From the NCBI GenBank assembly GCA_963698015.1, contig OY969109.1:62001-126000 (forward strand): a DNA stretch of 64,000 nucleotides, read 5' to 3'. The position numbers and the translations under genes are program-made. The notes under the pieces were generated by a model. That model did not search any database and was not told where the DNA came from. It saw nothing but the letters and a program-made list of their open reading frames with translations. Each line of letters begins with the position of its first letter. The stretch's first letter is position 1. Of this stretch, positions 24,038 through 31,109 are shown one piece after another. The DNA comes from VAXT01 sp963698015 (GTDB lineage: Bacteria > Actinomycetota > Thermoleophilia > Gaiellales > Gaiellaceae).

Positions 24038-24235
24038 ATGGCCGCCCAGCCCGGACACTGCCTGTTCGTCTCCAAGCCGACCGGCTACGAGCTCGTGAAT
24101 CGCGAGGGCGAGCCCCCGCCGGTGGGGTCGACCGTCGAGCTGGACGGCCAGGGCAGCTGGGTCGTGAACCGGATCGCCCAGTCGCCGCTCCCGCAGGACC
24201 GCAGGCCCTGCGCGTACCTCCTGCCTGACGACTAG
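24038..24235 (+). CDS. 65-residue conserved-looking hypothetical protein
   Basis: Starts at ATG 24038: MAAQPGHCLFVSKPTGYEL, then VGSTVELDGQGSWVVNRIAQSP and a C-terminal RRPCAYLLPDD. It looks like a compact all-beta domain with two Cys; no family recognised. It is not reported by length-based calling unless the upstream frame is included, but codon use is normal for the window and a -10-like TAGACT sits at the right place. It ends tail-to-tail with the FAD enzyme: CTAG at 24232-24235 supplies both stops. Confidence 0.65.
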   Translation: MAAQPGHCLFVSKPTGYELVNREGEPPPVGSTVELDGQGSWVVNRIAQSPLPQDRRPCAYLLPDD

Positions 24236-25278
24236 CTGAGCGCTTCTTCGGCGGCGATTCGGCCGAAGACGAGGCCGGCCGCGAGGCCGCTCGAGTAGCC
24301 GCCGGTCGCGATCCCGCCGACGTCCGCGCCCGCTGCGTAGAGGCCCTCCGCACCGACGACGCGGGCTCGTTCGTCGATCCGGATCCCGCCCAGCGTCTGG
24401 GTCACGCTCGCCTGGACGAGCACGGACGTGAAGGGCGGCTCTTCGCGGACGTCGGCACCCGCGGCGCGCGCCTGCTCGATCATGTCCGCGACCGTCCGCT
24501 CGCGCACGCGCTTCCCGAGGCGGCTCTCGTGCACGCGGTACCAGGCCCGGCCGCCCGGCCAGCGTGCGATCGCCTGGACGAGGTTGGTCTCCGACCACGA
24601 GACCTCGCCTTCGAACCGCTGCCTGCCGTCCTCGGAGACGACCTCGGCGAACTGCCCGTAGAGCTGCGAGAGCGGGACGAACTCCGCCTCGTCGATCGGG
24701 ATCCCGGCCGGCATCGCGCGACCGTAGAACTCGTCGAGGCCGTCCGTTGCGGCACCGCCTCTCGCGAGGGCGAGGTCGAGCCCGTCGCCCTCGCTCCACG
24801 GGTTCCCACGGATGGGCAGTCCGAGGTCGTGCGCCAGCCGCACGTGGAAGCCGCCGGTCGCAAGCACGAGCGGCCCTTCCGGCCATGTCCCGGGACCAGG
24901 TCCCAGGGCATGGCCCAGGGAGCCTTGTCCCGCCTTCCGGACCAGCGCAGCGGTCAGGCCACGCGTGTCGAAGCGCTTGCCGCTTGTACGCGGGTTGCCC
25001 GTCTCGTGCTCGAGCACCGGTGCGCCGAGCGATTCGAGCCACTCGATCGCCCCGTCGAGCTGCTCCACGATCACCTGCTGGAGCGCCGGATCCCCGCCCG
25101 GGCATTCGGCCCGGAACCCGTCGAGCGTCCGGTGGCGCCAGATGACGCCGCTCGACAACAGCATCGAGCCTCCGGTGCGGTCGCCCTTCTCGAGGACGAC
25201 GGGCTCGGCGCCGAACTCACGCGCGCGCGCCGCCGCGGCCAGGCCGGCCATGCCCGCTCCGGCGAGGACCAGGTCGGC
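24232..25278 (-). CDS. FAD-dependent oxidoreductase of the flavocytochrome c/ketosteroid dehydrogenase type
   Basis: The FAD-binding start IADLVLAGAGMAGLAAAARA shows that the true N-terminus lies before the first ATG (25251). The in-frame codon where homologs would start is ATA at about 25278, next to the stop of the upstream gene (ATAG); no ATG, GTG or TTG is available there. Further motifs are LEKGDRTGGSMLLSSG, VLATGGF, and the C-terminal TQTLGGIRI, GLYAAGADVGG. Such enzymes reduce or dehydrogenate small substrates; the substrate here is unknown. Residues around LGHALGPGPGTWPEG are encoded by a 35-base palindrome (24881..24915) that looks inserted. Tail-to-tail with the 65-residue gene. Confidence 0.8.
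   Translation of the reverse strand, partial: ADLVLAGAGMAGLAAAARAREFGAEPVVLEKGDRTGGSMLLSSGVIWRHRTLDGFRAECPGGDPALQQVIVEQLDGAIEWLESLGAPVLEHETGNPRTSGKRFDTRGLTAALVRKAGQGSLGHALGPGPGTWPEGPLVLATGGFHVRLAHDLGLPIRGNPWSEGDGLDLALARGGAATDGLDEFYGRAMPAGIPIDEAEFVPLSQLYGQFAEVVSEDGRQRFEGEVSWSETNLVQAIARWPGGRAWYRVHESRLGKRVRERTVADMIEQARAAGADVREEPPFTSVLVQASVTQTLGGIRIDERARVVGAEGLYAAGADVGGIATGGYSSGLAAGLVFGRIAAEEALS
24881..24915. repeat. 35-base palindrome inside the FAD enzyme gene
   Basis: Arms GGCCATGTCCCGGGACC (24881-24897) and GGTCCCAGGGCATGGCC (24899-24915) pair at 15 of 17 positions, the two exceptions being G-T type. It encodes a Gly/Pro-rich loop. Confidence 0.6.
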
Positions 25279-25958
25279 TATTTGAGGGCGAACGTTGGCT
25301 TCTGCTCGACGTACTCGATCTTCACGTGCTCGGGCCCCCAGACGAAGACGGCCAGCGTGTTCGCCGCGTCGACGACGTCCGCGACGTCCATTCCTGCCTG
25401 CTTCGCCTCCTCGAGCGTCTCGTCGGCGGAGTCGACCAGAACGGCGAGGTGATTGAGCAACGGCCGCTCGGGGTCACCGGGCTCACCCGGGTGGAACTCG
25501 ACGAACGCGCCGCCGACCTCCACACGTGTATCCGCCTCCGGCGCGAACCCAAACTGCTGGTACTTCCCAGCCGTCTCCCGCGGGCTCGCGGAGAAGAGCG
25601 CAACGTGATCGAGGTCGTAGTCGACGTCCGTCTCCGCCTCGACGAGCCCCAGCCGGAGCCCTTCGTGGATGTCGAAGTAGACACCGCCGTTCTCGCGCGT
25701 AACGTCGACGCCTTCGAGGCCGCCGAGCGCCTCCTCGAGATCGTTCACCCGGAGAGCCACGTGCTTTAGCGCACCGCGCTCGCGTGGGCCCTCGGCGTCG
25801 AACAGCGTCAGCTTCCCCCGGCGCGCGTTCGTGCCGACGAGCGTGAACTTGTCCGTCTTCTCGATCACGTGCATCGTGAGCCGCTCGGTCACGAAGTCGG
25901 TAATCGGATCGCGGTCGGCGACCCAGAGCGCGACGTGGTCGAGAATCTTGGGTCTCAT
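25278..25958 (-). CDS. VOC (glyoxalase/dioxygenase fold) protein, two domains
   Basis: 226 residues from the ATG at 25958. Two paired beta-alpha-beta-beta-beta modules: ILDHVALWVADRDPITDFVTE ... LKHVALRVNDLEEAL and LDHVALFSASPRETAGKYQQ ... LNHLAVLVDSADETLEEA. The N-terminal residues of each half include the metal-ligand His expected in glyoxalases and extradiol dioxygenases, and Glu near the end (HVKIEYVE). The pattern is that of a 2-his-1-carboxylate VOC enzyme; the substrate cannot be told. It lies just upstream of the FAD oxidoreductase and is probably cotranscribed with it. Confidence 0.8.
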   Translation of the reverse strand: MRPKILDHVALWVADRDPITDFVTERLTMHVIEKTDKFTLVGTNARRGKLTLFDAEGPRERGALKHVALRVNDLEEALGGLEGVDVTRENGGVYFDIHEGLRLGLVEAETDVDYDLDHVALFSASPRETAGKYQQFGFAPEADTRVEVGGAFVEFHPGEPGDPERPLLNHLAVLVDSADETLEEAKQAGMDVADVVDAANTLAVFVWGPEHVKIEYVEQKPTFALK

Positions 25959-25988
25959 CGCGGCTTGCACCCTACCTACGCACTACGC

Positions 25989-26023
25989 AACGAGGCCCTG
26001 ACCCGGTTTATTTCTTCGGACCT
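25989..26023 (-). terminator. hairpin downstream of the ferredoxin gene
   Basis: On the minus strand CGAGGTCC pairs with GGGCCTCG (one wobble) around an 19-base AT-richer loop, followed by TTGCG. A second small stem (CGCTCG/CGAGCG) lies at 26029-26060 with direct repeats of CCCAAACGA. The 107-base gap is lower in GC than its surroundings. Termination is plausible, not strong. Confidence 0.35.
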
Positions 26024-26065
26024 CGTTTTTCGCTCGCCCAAACGAATGCCCAAACGAGCGAGTTT

Positions 26066-26371
26066 CTATTCCAGCGGTGGGTTCTGGACGTTGTGCTCCG
26101 TCGCGTAGTCCGTCGTGAGCTTGTTCACGACGTCCGCCCCGTCGCCGTACGCGTAGTTGATCTTGACGAACGGCTCCCACTTCTCGGGCAGCGCATCCTC
26201 GGGGAAGATCGCCTCCACCGGGCATTCCGGTTCGCACGCACCGCAGTCGATGCACTCCTCGGGGTCGATGATCAGGATTCGCTCGAACACATGGATGCAG
26301 TCGACCGGGCAGACGTCCACGCAGGACAGGTCTTTGATGTCGATGCACGGCTCGGCGATGATGTAGGTCAT
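26066..26371 (-). CDS. 7Fe (3Fe-4S/4Fe-4S) ferredoxin
   Basis: 101 residues. First cluster site C-x7-C-x3-CP in EPCIDIKDLSCVDVCPVDC; second site CIDCGACEPECP. The pattern and the long C-terminal tail (about 60-101) match the 7Fe ferredoxins common in actinobacteria and Thermus, used as low-potential electron carriers. A receiver-like gene lies 9 bases upstream and a Rieske protein is encoded divergently, so a small redox locus is likely. Confidence 0.93.
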   Translation of the reverse strand: MTYIIAEPCIDIKDLSCVDVCPVDCIHVFERILIIDPEECIDCGACEPECPVEAIFPEDALPEKWEPFVKINYAYGDGADVVNKLTTDYATEHNVQNPPLE

Positions 26372-26380
26372 CGGGGCGGG

Positions 26381-26695
26381 TCAGTCTACCGAGGCAAGAA
26401 GTCGGTCGATCAGTTCCCGAGCCTGCGCGTCGAGAGCCGATTTCGCGACCACTTGGTCGAAGCCCGCCTCGTTCGCGCGGCGCAGCCCGGCCGTGTCCTT
26501 GTGGTTCGTGAAGCCGAGCAACGGCACGTCCGGATACTCGTCGGCGACGTCGTACGGATCGATGCGAGCGACGTCCGCGATCACGAGATCGGGCGGATCC
26601 GCGCTGTCGGTCGTCACGAGGTGATGATCGGCGAGCGAGGCCTCGAGCTTGCCCCGAATGAAGAGATCCACCCCGGCCAACAGGATCGTCGCCAC
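26381..26695 (-). CDS. stand-alone receiver-like domain protein
   Basis: 104 residues from a GTG at 26695. The sequence follows a CheY-like fold: ATILLAGVDLFIRGKLEASL, DLVIADVARIDPYDV, VPLLGFTNHKD, AGFDQVVAKSAL. The aspartate of strand 3 (DLVIAD) and the lysine of strand 5 (VVAK) are present, but the acidic pair of strand 1 is replaced by AG, so Mg2+-dependent phosphorylation is doubtful. Lies just before the ferredoxin gene on the same strand. I treat it as a pseudo-receiver of unknown partner. Confidence 0.6.
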   Translation of the reverse strand: MATILLAGVDLFIRGKLEASLADHHLVTTDSADPPDLVIADVARIDPYDVADEYPDVPLLGFTNHKDTAGLRRANEAGFDQVVAKSALDAQARELIDRLLASVD

Positions 26696-26719
26696 GGCGG
26701 CCCGAGGGTAGCACTCTGT

Positions 26720-26725
26720 TACCGT
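26720..26725 (+). promoter_or_regulatory. extended -10-like TGT-TACCGT of the Rieske gene
   Basis: TACCGT with an upstream TGn ends 10 bases before the ATG at 26736. Confidence 0.35.
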
Positions 26726-26735
26726 CGGAACCAGC

Positions 26736-27044
26736 ATGGATTTCGTGACGGTTGCCCAGGTCGCCGACGTCGCGCCCGGAACCGTGTCCCCGGTGCAGGC
26801 CGGCGAGGTCGAGATCGCGCTCGTCAACCTGGACGGCGAGTTCTACGCGCTTCAGGGCCACTGCCTCCACCTGAAGGGCCCGCTCGGCGAGGGCGTGCTC
26901 GATGCGAACCACTACCTCACGTGCCCGTGGCACGGCTGGAAGTACGACCCGCTGACCGGCAAGAACGACTTCGATCTCGCGATCCAGGCGCAGACGTACG
27001 AGGTCAAGGTCGAGGACGGAGAGGTCAAGGTCGGTCTCGACTGA
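26736..27044 (+). CDS. Rieske-type [2Fe-2S] ferredoxin
   Basis: 102 residues. The cluster ligands are visible as CLHLKGPLG (C-x-H) and CPWHGWKYDP (C-x-x-H). The short soluble form resembles the ferredoxin components of dioxygenases and NirD-like proteins. Start MDFVTVAQVADVAPG and the LVNLDGEFYAL strand are typical. It is followed after one base by the DUF309 gene, so the two are cotranscribed. No oxygenase is in the window, so a general electron-transfer role is more likely than a pathway-specific one. Confidence 0.92.
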   Translation: MDFVTVAQVADVAPGTVSPVQAGEVEIALVNLDGEFYALQGHCLHLKGPLGEGVLDANHYLTCPWHGWKYDPLTGKNDFDLAIQAQTYEVKVEDGEVKVGLD

Positions 27045-27045
27045 C

Positions 27046-27357
27046 TTGGAACGCGGGCTCGACCTCGCGCGGCGGGGCGAGTACTTCGCCGCGCACGAGG
27101 CGCTCGAGGATGCCTGGCGCGCGTCCGGGCCCGAGGAGAAGGACTTCTTCCAGGGGCTCGTGCACGTCGTCGTCGCGTGGTACCAGGCCGGCCGCGGGAA
27201 CTGGGTCGGGTTCGAGCGGCAACTCGAGAAGGCGGAGCGCCGGCTCGGGCCGTTCGCGCCGACGCATCGCGGGGTCGACGTCGACGGGTTCCTGCGCCAG
27301 GTGGCCGCGGCTCGCGCTGCGGGCTCGCTCGACCCGCCGCCGCTAGACGTTCCCTAG
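27046..27357 (+). CDS. DUF309 family protein
   Basis: 103 residues, TTG start one base after the Rieske stop. The DUF309 signature is clear: GEYFAAHEALEDAWRASGPEEKDFFQGLVHVVVAWYQAGRGN has the conserved HE...W and the F-x-QGL-x-x motif. Function unknown; the family is all-helical and His/Glu residues may bind metal. Its 3' end overlaps the convergent ccdA end by 15 bases. Confidence 0.85.
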   Translation: MERGLDLARRGEYFAAHEALEDAWRASGPEEKDFFQGLVHVVVAWYQAGRGNWVGFERQLEKAERRLGPFAPTHRGVDVDGFLRQVAAARAAGSLDPPPLDVP

Positions 27358-28050
27358 CCCGACGTCGTCGAGCAGGCGGTTGAGGAACACGTTCAGCCAC
27401 CAGTCCTTGTGGAAAAAGAGGAGCAAGCCCAGCACGACGAGGGTCACACCGCCCGCGATCCGAATGGCGACGTAGTGGTCGCGGAGCCAGCGGAAGGCGC
27501 CCATCGCCTGCGTGAAGCCAACCGCGGCGAGCAGGAACGCCAGTCCCAACCCGGCCGAGTAGAACGCGAGCAGCACTGCCCCCTTCAGGACCGAGCTCGT
27601 GCTCGCGAGCGCGAGGATCGACGCAAGCACCGCGCCGATGCACGGCGCCGCGCAGATCGCGAACGCTCCGCCGAGCAGGATGCTCGAGTTTCGCCGGCGC
27701 GCTCCCGACAGCAGGCCCGGGGCGAGGATTCGCTCCGGCCAGGGTAGGAGCCCGATGAACGTCAGCCCGATGACCACGAGGATGAGGCCGGCGAGCTCGA
27801 GCTGGCGGTCCGAGGGAAGAACGCCGCCGATCGCGGCAGCGCCCGCGCCGAGAACGACGAAGACGACGGTGAAGCCGAGGATGAACGGCAGGCTCGCGAG
27901 CGCGACTCGGCGCGCGGCTCCGGGAGTCCCGAGCCGGTCGGCCTCGATCGCCGACACGGCCGACAGGTAGCCCGGCACGAGCGGGAGGACGCAGGGCGTG
28001 ATGATCGAGATGACGCCCGCGAGGAAGGCTGCGGGAATCTGGGCGGCCAA
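27343..28050 (-). CDS. ccdA: cytochrome c biogenesis thiol-disulfide transporter CcdA
   Basis: 235 residues, TTG start. Six predicted membrane segments. The two functional cysteines lie in TPCVLPLVPGY (C20) and AICAAPCIGAVLAS (near 133/137). CcdA passes electrons across the membrane to ResA/CcmG-like thioredoxins that keep apocytochrome c reduced. Its neighbours upstream are a CcmH-like protein and a ResA-like thioredoxin, so this is a coherent cytochrome c maturation set. The long C-terminal helix ends KDWWLNVFLNRLLDD. Confidence 0.92.
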   Translation of the reverse strand: MAAQIPAAFLAGVISIITPCVLPLVPGYLSAVSAIEADRLGTPGAARRVALASLPFILGFTVVFVVLGAGAAAIGGVLPSDRQLELAGLILVVIGLTFIGLLPWPERILAPGLLSGARRRNSSILLGGAFAICAAPCIGAVLASILALASTSSVLKGAVLLAFYSAGLGLAFLLAAVGFTQAMGAFRWLRDHYVAIRIAGGVTLVVLGLLLFFHKDWWLNVFLNRLLDDVGLGNV

Positions 28051-28053
28051 GGC

Positions 28054-28719
28054 TCAGCCCTCGTCGAAGCGCGCGAGCTCTTCGTCGACGCGGCGCTCGA
28101 GCGCGGGGCTCAGCTGAGCGGCCGGCGGCCCCGGCTCACGCGGGTGGCTCCAGCGCCACGCGAGCAGGCCGAGGACGAGCCCGCCGCCGAACAGCGCAAC
28201 GAACGGCAGCAGCCAGGCCAGCAGGTTGAAGCCCTTCTTGGGCGGCGCGGCCAGGATCTGCGGCCCGTATTCGGCGACGAGGCGGTCCTTGATCTGGTTC
28301 TTGGAATCGCCAGCCGCGATCCGCGCCGAGATGAACGCCTCGATCTGCCGCGCGGCGGGGGAGCTCGACTGGTCAAGCGTCGTATTGCAGACCGGACACA
28401 TGACCTCGCCCTCCAGATCGGCGAGCGTGGGCCGCCCCCCGTCCGGCCTCGCAGGCAGCGCCCGCAGGTGGCCGAAGTACTTCTTGGCGACCGTCTGCTT
28501 GATCTGGCTCTTCTTGTAGCCCTGAGAGATCATCGAGTTGATCATGTGGATCGCAGCCGGCGTGAACGAGACCGAGCTGGCGTCGGCCAGCGTCGTCTGG
28601 GAGTCGACGCAGAAGAGCTCCTCCTGGACCTCGAGCGAGCCCGGGTGATCCTCGCTGGCCCGGGCGACCGGCACCGCGAGCAGCGCGAGCAGCGCGACCG
28701 CGAGCGCCGCCCGCTTCAT
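28054..28719 (-). CDS. CcmH/NrfF-like cytochrome c biogenesis protein with a duplicated domain
   Basis: 221 residues. Signal peptide 1-22. The C-terminal CcmH module has the redox pair C108/C111 in VMCPVCNTTLDQSSSP and the usual IEAFISARIAAGDSKNQIKD, YGPQIL, then a membrane segment about 165-188. Residues about 33-85 repeat the same pattern in weaker form: LFCVDSQTTLADASS, INSMISQGYKKSQIKQTVAKKYFG. The first copy keeps only one Cys (C37). CcmH reduces apocytochrome cysteines before heme attachment. ATGA overlap with the ResA-like gene. Confidence 0.85.
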   Translation of the reverse strand: MKRAALAVALLALLAVPVARASEDHPGSLEVQEELFCVDSQTTLADASSVSFTPAAIHMINSMISQGYKKSQIKQTVAKKYFGHLRALPARPDGGRPTLADLEGEVMCPVCNTTLDQSSSPAARQIEAFISARIAAGDSKNQIKDRLVAEYGPQILAAPPKKGFNLLAWLLPFVALFGGGLVLGLLAWRWSHPREPGPPAAQLSPALERRVDEELARFDEG

Positions 28720-29258
28720 GCGCCGAGCGCCCTCTGAATCGCGCTGTCGATCTCCCCGGAGCGCGCCTCGCCGAAGATGTACCCGGTCACCCGCCAGCTC
28801 GGCGAGATCACGAACGTGCGCGGAATGGGCAGGCCACCGTACTTCCCGAGCACGCTCCGGTCGGGGTCGCGGACGTTCGGGTACGTCACGCCGTAGCGGC
28901 TGAGGAACTTGCCCGCGTCCGCCGAGTAGTCCGCCGTGTCGACGCCGACGAACGCGACGCGGTTGCCATAGCGCTCGAACGCCTGCTGGAAGCGCGGCGC
29001 CTCGCTTTTGCACGGCTCGCACCAGGAGGCCCAGAAGTTGACGACCACGACCTTGCCCTTGAGCGAGGACAGCTGCAGCTTCCCGTTGCCGTTCAGGCGC
29101 GTGAGGTCGAAATCGGCCGGCTTCGTGACGTGCCCCTTCGTGAACGAGCTGGCGACGTTCGTCCGGTCGTTCTGCACGACCTTCCAGACGAGCAGGACGA
29201 GCAGCGCCCCCACGAGCCCGACCGACCCGATCTGACCCGCAAGCTTGAGCCGCTTCAT
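28716..29258 (-). CDS. ResA/CcmG-like membrane-anchored thioredoxin
   Basis: 180 residues from the ATG at 29258. One N-terminal anchor (VGLVGALLVLLVWKVV), then a thioredoxin fold with active site NFWASWCEPC (C80, C83) and the cis-Pro region GGLPIPRTFVI. The protein should act on the outer face, reducing cytochrome c precursors with electrons from CcdA. Stop and starts overlap with its neighbours on both sides (ATGA with the CcmH-like gene, TGATG with the L,D-transpeptidase). Confidence 0.9.
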   Translation of the reverse strand: MKRLKLAGQIGSVGLVGALLVLLVWKVVQNDRTNVASSFTKGHVTKPADFDLTRLNGNGKLQLSSLKGKVVVVNFWASWCEPCKSEAPRFQQAFERYGNRVAFVGVDTADYSADAGKFLSRYGVTYPNVRDPDRSVLGKYGGLPIPRTFVISPSWRVTGYIFGEARSGEIDSAIQRALGA

Positions 29259-30289
29259 CAGGCCGAGACGATGAACACCGTCGTCCCGATGTCGACGGCG
29301 TTGAACAGCCATTCGGCGTCCGGGATGTACATGCGGATGCAGCCGTGGGAGACCGAGTAGCCGATCGAGGCCGGGTTCGGCGTCCCGTGGATTCCGACGC
29401 CCGGCGCGGAGAGGCCCATCCAGCGCGTCCCGAGCGGGTTGCTCGGGCCCGGCGGGATCGGCTTCTGGCCCTTCGCCCAGCGCGAGTTGGGCGGATACCA
29501 CCAGGGGTTTCGCCACTTGACGAGGATGTCGAAGTGGCCGAGCGGCGTCGGATAGATCGACTGGCCGGTCGCGACGCGGAACAGTCTCCGCAGGTGGTCG
29601 TACCGGTATAGGTAGAGCCGGTTCGAGCTGCGGCGGATCACGATCACGGAGCGGAACGCGCTGCGCCGGGTGGCCGCGGGCTGCGAGCTGTGGCGGATCC
29701 GGACGCGGAGGCGGCTCGTTGCGCGCAGGCGCTGCACGATCGAAGTCGTCAGCGCGAGGCGGTTCACGACGAGGCCCGGGCGGTCCGGGACGATGACCGG
29801 CTTCAGGCGACGCAGGAAGACCTGGGCGTTCACCGGCTTACGGTAGAAGCGCCTCGCCACCTGGAGCACGTAGGCGCGGACGACGTTGCCGTCGATCAGC
29901 ACCGGCAGCGTGATCGCGGCGCCGGGCTGAGCCGTTCTCGCGCGCGCGAGCGCCTCGTCGATATGCGCTGTCGCGCCGAGCGCTTCGGGCGGCGGGGCCA
30001 GCCTGTGCCGGCGGTCGAGCACGAGCGGGATCGGCAGCTCGAACCGCTCGCGGACGAGCGCTCCGGCCTCGTCGACGGTCATGCCGCCGACGGGGATGCC
30101 GGAGATCGTGACCCCGGGCGCGATCAGCGTCGGCAGCGGAGTCGTCGTCGTGCCGGTCGACGTCGTTCCGGTCGTCGTGCCCGTGCTCCCGAAGCCGGCG
30201 GCGCCGACGCCGCCCGCGAGGACGACCGACGTGGCCGCACCCGCCGCAGCGCAGGCGAGCGCCAAAACGGCATAGCCGAGGCGTTTCAC
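29258..30289 (-). CDS. L,D-transpeptidase (YkuD) with exported N-terminal domain
   Basis: 343 residues. Signal/anchor about 1-30, a Thr/Gly-rich linker, a PG-binding-4-like region (VDEAGALVRERFELPIPLVL) and the YkuD catalytic domain, with HGTPNPASIGYSVSHGCIRM near the end; the Cys of SHGCIRM is the nucleophile. Such enzymes make 3-3 peptidoglycan cross-links or attach proteins to peptide stems. GHFDILVKWRNPWWYPP is typical of the family. It is the first gene of the unit that continues into the cytochrome c biogenesis set. Confidence 0.92.
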   Translation of the reverse strand: MKRLGYAVLALACAAAGAATSVVLAGGVGAAGFGSTGTTTGTTSTGTTTTPLPTLIAPGVTISGIPVGGMTVDEAGALVRERFELPIPLVLDRRHRLAPPPEALGATAHIDEALARARTAQPGAAITLPVLIDGNVVRAYVLQVARRFYRKPVNAQVFLRRLKPVIVPDRPGLVVNRLALTTSIVQRLRATSRLRVRIRHSSQPAATRRSAFRSVIVIRRSSNRLYLYRYDHLRRLFRVATGQSIYPTPLGHFDILVKWRNPWWYPPNSRWAKGQKPIPPGPSNPLGTRWMGLSAPGVGIHGTPNPASIGYSVSHGCIRMYIPDAEWLFNAVDIGTTVFIVSA

Positions 30290-30307
30290 GCCTTGGAGTG
30301 TAGCCCG

Positions 30308-31051
30308 CTACCGGGCTAGAACACGCGGGTCATCGGTGATCACGCCGTCGACTCCGAGCTCGTCCAGGCGCAGTGCGCTGCCGGGGTCGTTCACCGTCCA
30401 GGCGAAGACGGCGACGCCGAGCTCGTGGCAGCGCTCGACGGTCTGGCGGGTCACGACACGGTGGTTGAGCGTCATCGCCGAGGCCCCGGTCTCCTCGACG
30501 AGACCGCGGGCGCGGTACGGCAGCGCGGCACGCATCGCCCACTGCACCGGGCCGGCGACGTGGATGAACGTGCGATGTCCGCCCAGGTAGACCCGTCCGC
30601 GCGGGTATGTGCGGCTGCGGGCGAGCTCCGGTTCGAGCCGCCGAAGGTTCTGCAGCGTGCCCACCTGGCTCGTGCAGGCGAGCGCGCGCTCGACGAAGCC
30701 GTAGGCCCGCAGCGTCTCGACGAAGGCCTGCTCCCGGCCCGCGAACTTCAGGTCCGTGAGCACGCCCGTCCCCGGCGAACGCTCGGCGAGGAAGGCGAGC
30801 ATCTCGTCGAACGTCACAGGCTCGGCCGCAAGCTCTCTGCGCGAATGGCTGAGGATGAGCTTCCCGTCCCGCCCGGCGAAGACGTCGAGCTCGACGAGGT
30901 CGACGCCGTGCTCGAGCGCAGCGTCGACAGCCGCGATCGTGTTTGCCGGCGCGAGCGCCGCTGCGCCGCGGTGGCCGATCCCGAGCAAGGGCCCTTCGCC
31001 GCGGAGGAGTTTGAGCGGTTTTGGTTGTGTTCGGTCGTGTCGACCGGTCAT
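30308..31051 (-). CDS. glycerophosphodiester phosphodiesterase
   Basis: 247 residues. The chosen ATG (31051) lies in the leader element, so the first residues MTGRHDRTQ are element-encoded as in rnc. Catalytic motifs: GIGHRGAAALAPANT (HR), VELDVFAGRDGKLILSHS (E-x-D and H). The TIM-barrel continues to FAWTVNDPGSALRLDELGVDGVITDDP. GDPDs hydrolyse glycerophosphodiesters to glycerol-3-phosphate and an alcohol; the absence of a signal peptide suggests a cytoplasmic enzyme. It follows the spermidine-synthase-like gene, with the repeat element filling the gap exactly. Confidence 0.92.
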   Translation of the reverse strand: MTGRHDRTQPKPLKLLRGEGPLLGIGHRGAAALAPANTIAAVDAALEHGVDLVELDVFAGRDGKLILSHSRRELAAEPVTFDEMLAFLAERSPGTGVLTDLKFAGREQAFVETLRAYGFVERALACTSQVGTLQNLRRLEPELARSRTYPRGRVYLGGHRTFIHVAGPVQWAMRAALPYRARGLVEETGASAMTLNHRVVTRQTVERCHELGVAVFAWTVNDPGSALRLDELGVDGVITDDPRVLAR

Positions 31052-31109
31052 TTCCGGCGGATGCCCGGTCATGCCCGGGCATCCTGACAGCGGCATCGCA
31101 AGCGACGCC
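31039..31109 (-). repeat. intercistronic leader element, copy 4 (to the GDPD gene)
   Basis: Begins at the base after the TGA of the upstream gene (31110-31112): hairpin GGCGTCGCTTGCGATGCC with one G-T pair, spacer, a 10-bp hairpin (GGATGCCCGG with CCGGGCATCC), then CCGCCGGAAATGACCGGTCGAC in two parts, whose ATG starts the GDPD gene. Confidence 0.85.
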
